This document shows positions 6,180 through 7,237 of a stretch of DNA of 7,237 bases, piece by piece (position 1 is the stretch's first letter; each line of letters starts with the position of its first letter). The stretch covers positions 1 through 7,237 of the forward strand of contig CAMDSI010000105.1 in NCBI GenBank assembly GCA_945906915.1, read 5' to 3'. The notes beneath the pieces are model-generated. The model ran no database searches, had not been told where the DNA came from, and saw only the letters and a program-made list of their open reading frames with translations. The position numbers were made by a program, and so were the translations under genes. Origin of the DNA: Spirosoma fluviale (GTDB lineage: Bacteria; Bacteroidota; Bacteroidia; Cytophagales; Spirosomataceae).

Positions 6180-7237
6180 GGCATAATAGTGGACATTTTG
6201 ACCTGAGCCAGATTCTTTTAAATAGTCTCCCGCGGCACAATAGCCTATTTCGAATTGAAAACTAAAATGTTTAGTAGGAAAATATTGTGCATCTAAGGCA
6301 TAGATGTTGCAAATGTCTCTGGCTAGACTTCCTTGGAATTTACCCAAAACAGGCCTTGCTGGGGTCATATTGGGCGTAAAAATACCATCCTCCGAACTTT
6401 CCCGACTAACGAATGAAGCTCTGCCCGTTACTAACCAATTTTTGAAGTCTTGGTAGCGTAAATAGGGACTAAAATTCCACGTATTCGTAATGTTCAGGGC
6501 GACAGTTTGGCCAAAAGGAGGTCGTGCAAAAAGTGTATTAAACGTATTTAATTGTGCGTCGGAGCTTGATCGATCTCCAGGCACGTAATTCCCAGAAAAA
6601 CCCACATAAAAAGCCTTCTTAAGGGCCAAATTAAAGTCCCAGACACCCATAAAAGCAGCGATGGACAGGTTATTGAATTGACCTGTTTGGCTAGCTAATT
6701 CAATTTCATAATTCCAATTACCTGGACTTGAAAAGGCTCTAAAGCCAAACGTGTGTCGCTTTTCTAAGCCACGTTTAAACTTATATTCACGTAAATCACT
6801 TTCGAAATAAAAATAATAGGGCTCTATCAGGTTCCGTTTTTTGATACGGTAATTGACATACAATCCACCCAAAATCTCATCCATAGGCTCATCATCAAAA
6901 ACACCCGGTTTAATTCGAATAGGATGAGAAATAAAGGCATCCCACTGTAAATTACCCTGCTGGTATTTTAAATTAACACCATAAAAAGGGGTCCGTGTAT
7001 TCGGCCCTTCCCTTGTAGCCACAAAACGCTCCAAACCTAAGGAATATTCCTGTTTACCCACGCGCAATTTCAGTCGATTTGAAAACGGAATGTCCACAAA
7101 TAACTGATGCAAAGACAATAAATTTTGATCTAACTGCCCAGTTAATGGATTTGGATTCCAAAACCTTTCTGTATTATTTAATTGAGCAAAAACACGAAAT
7201 CCATAAGGCAACTCGAGATTCGCATGCAGCATGGTGC
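6156..7237 (-). CDS. Alginate export family outer-membrane beta-barrel protein (5' end outside window)
   Basis: Outer-membrane beta-barrel, probably a substrate-specific porin. The name comes from the Pseudomonas AlgE-like domain; most members are uncharacterised, and alginate is not implied here. About 360 codons are visible and the frame is still open at the right edge. No signal peptide is seen after the Met at 7232, so the true start lies outside and that Met is internal. Counting from it, family blocks are KLRVGKQEYSLGLERF (55-70) with REGPNTRTPFYG (74-85), PGVFDDEP (109-116), GDRSSSDAQLNTFNTLFARPP (219-239), RPVLGKFQGSLAR (293-305) and GDYLKESGSGQNVHYY (335-350). Alternating polar and aromatic strands fill the rest. 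The chain ends in YRF, a terminal phenylalanine typical of proteins inserted by the BAM complex, so the 3' end is intact. It converges with the symporter gene, overlapping by 24 bp. Confidence 0.88.
   Translation of the reverse strand, partial: TMLHANLELPYGFRVFAQLNNTERFWNPNPLTGQLDQNLLSLHQLFVDIPFSNRLKLRVGKQEYSLGLERFVATREGPNTRTPFYGVNLKYQQGNLQWDAFISHPIRIKPGVFDDEPMDEILGGLYVNYRIKKRNLIEPYYFYFESDLREYKFKRGLEKRHTFGFRAFSSPGNWNYEIELASQTGQFNNLSIAAFMGVWDFNLALKKAFYVGFSGNYVPGDRSSSDAQLNTFNTLFARPPFGQTVALNITNTWNFSPYLRYQDFKNWLVTGRASFVSRESSEDGIFTPNMTPARPVLGKFQGSLARDICNIYALDAQYFPTKHFSFQFEIGYCAAGDYLKESGSGQNVHYYALRNVYRF

Noticed and set aside
6180..6240. Search for a Rho-independent terminator for the symporter inside the porin 3' end
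   Set aside because: No stem of useful length followed by a T-run was found, unlike at the rfbA/chrA junction.
1..7237. Search for a new defence, mobile or RNA-based system
   Set aside because: All genes belong to recognised families, gaps are at most 51 bp, and no transposase, integrase, CRISPR-like repeat, tRNA or riboswitch-like element was seen.

Overview
The window looks like ordinary chromosomal DNA of a Bacteroidota bacterium, most likely from the Cytophagales or a related group. The evidence is moderate-to-low GC, gene starts mostly without Shine-Dalgarno sequences, a promoter element of the Bacteroidota type (TAnnTTTG) before clpS, a Bacteroidota-type ClpS, and very tight gene packing. 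The genus cannot be fixed from the sequence alone. Almost every base is coding. The longest gene-free stretch is the 51 bp between the divergent clpS and symporter genes.

Layout. (1) On the + strand at the left edge is rfbA (23-883), glucose-1-phosphate thymidylyltransferase, probably the end of a dTDP-sugar or surface-polysaccharide operon lying to the left. (2) A compact five-gene operon on the - strand (4670 down to 890) reads clpS, recR, an exported Mn-type superoxide dismutase, a 2-oxoglutarate/Fe(II) oxygenase of the isopenicillin N synthase-like family, and chrA, a two-domain chromate-type transporter. The junctions are a 4-bp ATGA overlap (clpS/recR), 29 bp (recR/sod), 1 bp (sod/oxygenase) and 2 bp (oxygenase/chrA). 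(3) Divergent from clpS is a + strand sodium:solute symporter (4722-6179). (4) Converging on it from the right edge is the 3' part of an outer-membrane beta-barrel of the alginate-export family (6156-7237, 5' end outside). Its last codons overlap the symporter's last codons by 24 bp.

How the genes fit together. The head of the operon is housekeeping: N-degron delivery to the Clp protease (ClpS) and recombinational repair (RecR). The tail suggests oxidant or oxyanion stress, with an exported SOD, an Fe(II) oxygenase of unknown substrate and a CHR-family permease. SOD genes beside chrA are known in proteobacterial chromate-resistance operons, so the pairing is notable, but a shared role here is inference. 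The symporter and the porin could handle a common small solute at the inner and outer membranes, although neither substrate can be read from the sequence.

I found no mobile element, CRISPR array, RNA gene or clearly new system. The most interesting items are a perfect 13-bp inverted repeat with a T-run placed inside the end of chrA, probably a shared terminator for rfbA and chrA; the SOD-oxygenase-chrA cluster; the SOD signal peptide that resembles a Tat signal with one arginine lost; and a small palindrome in the divergent clpS/symporter promoter region.
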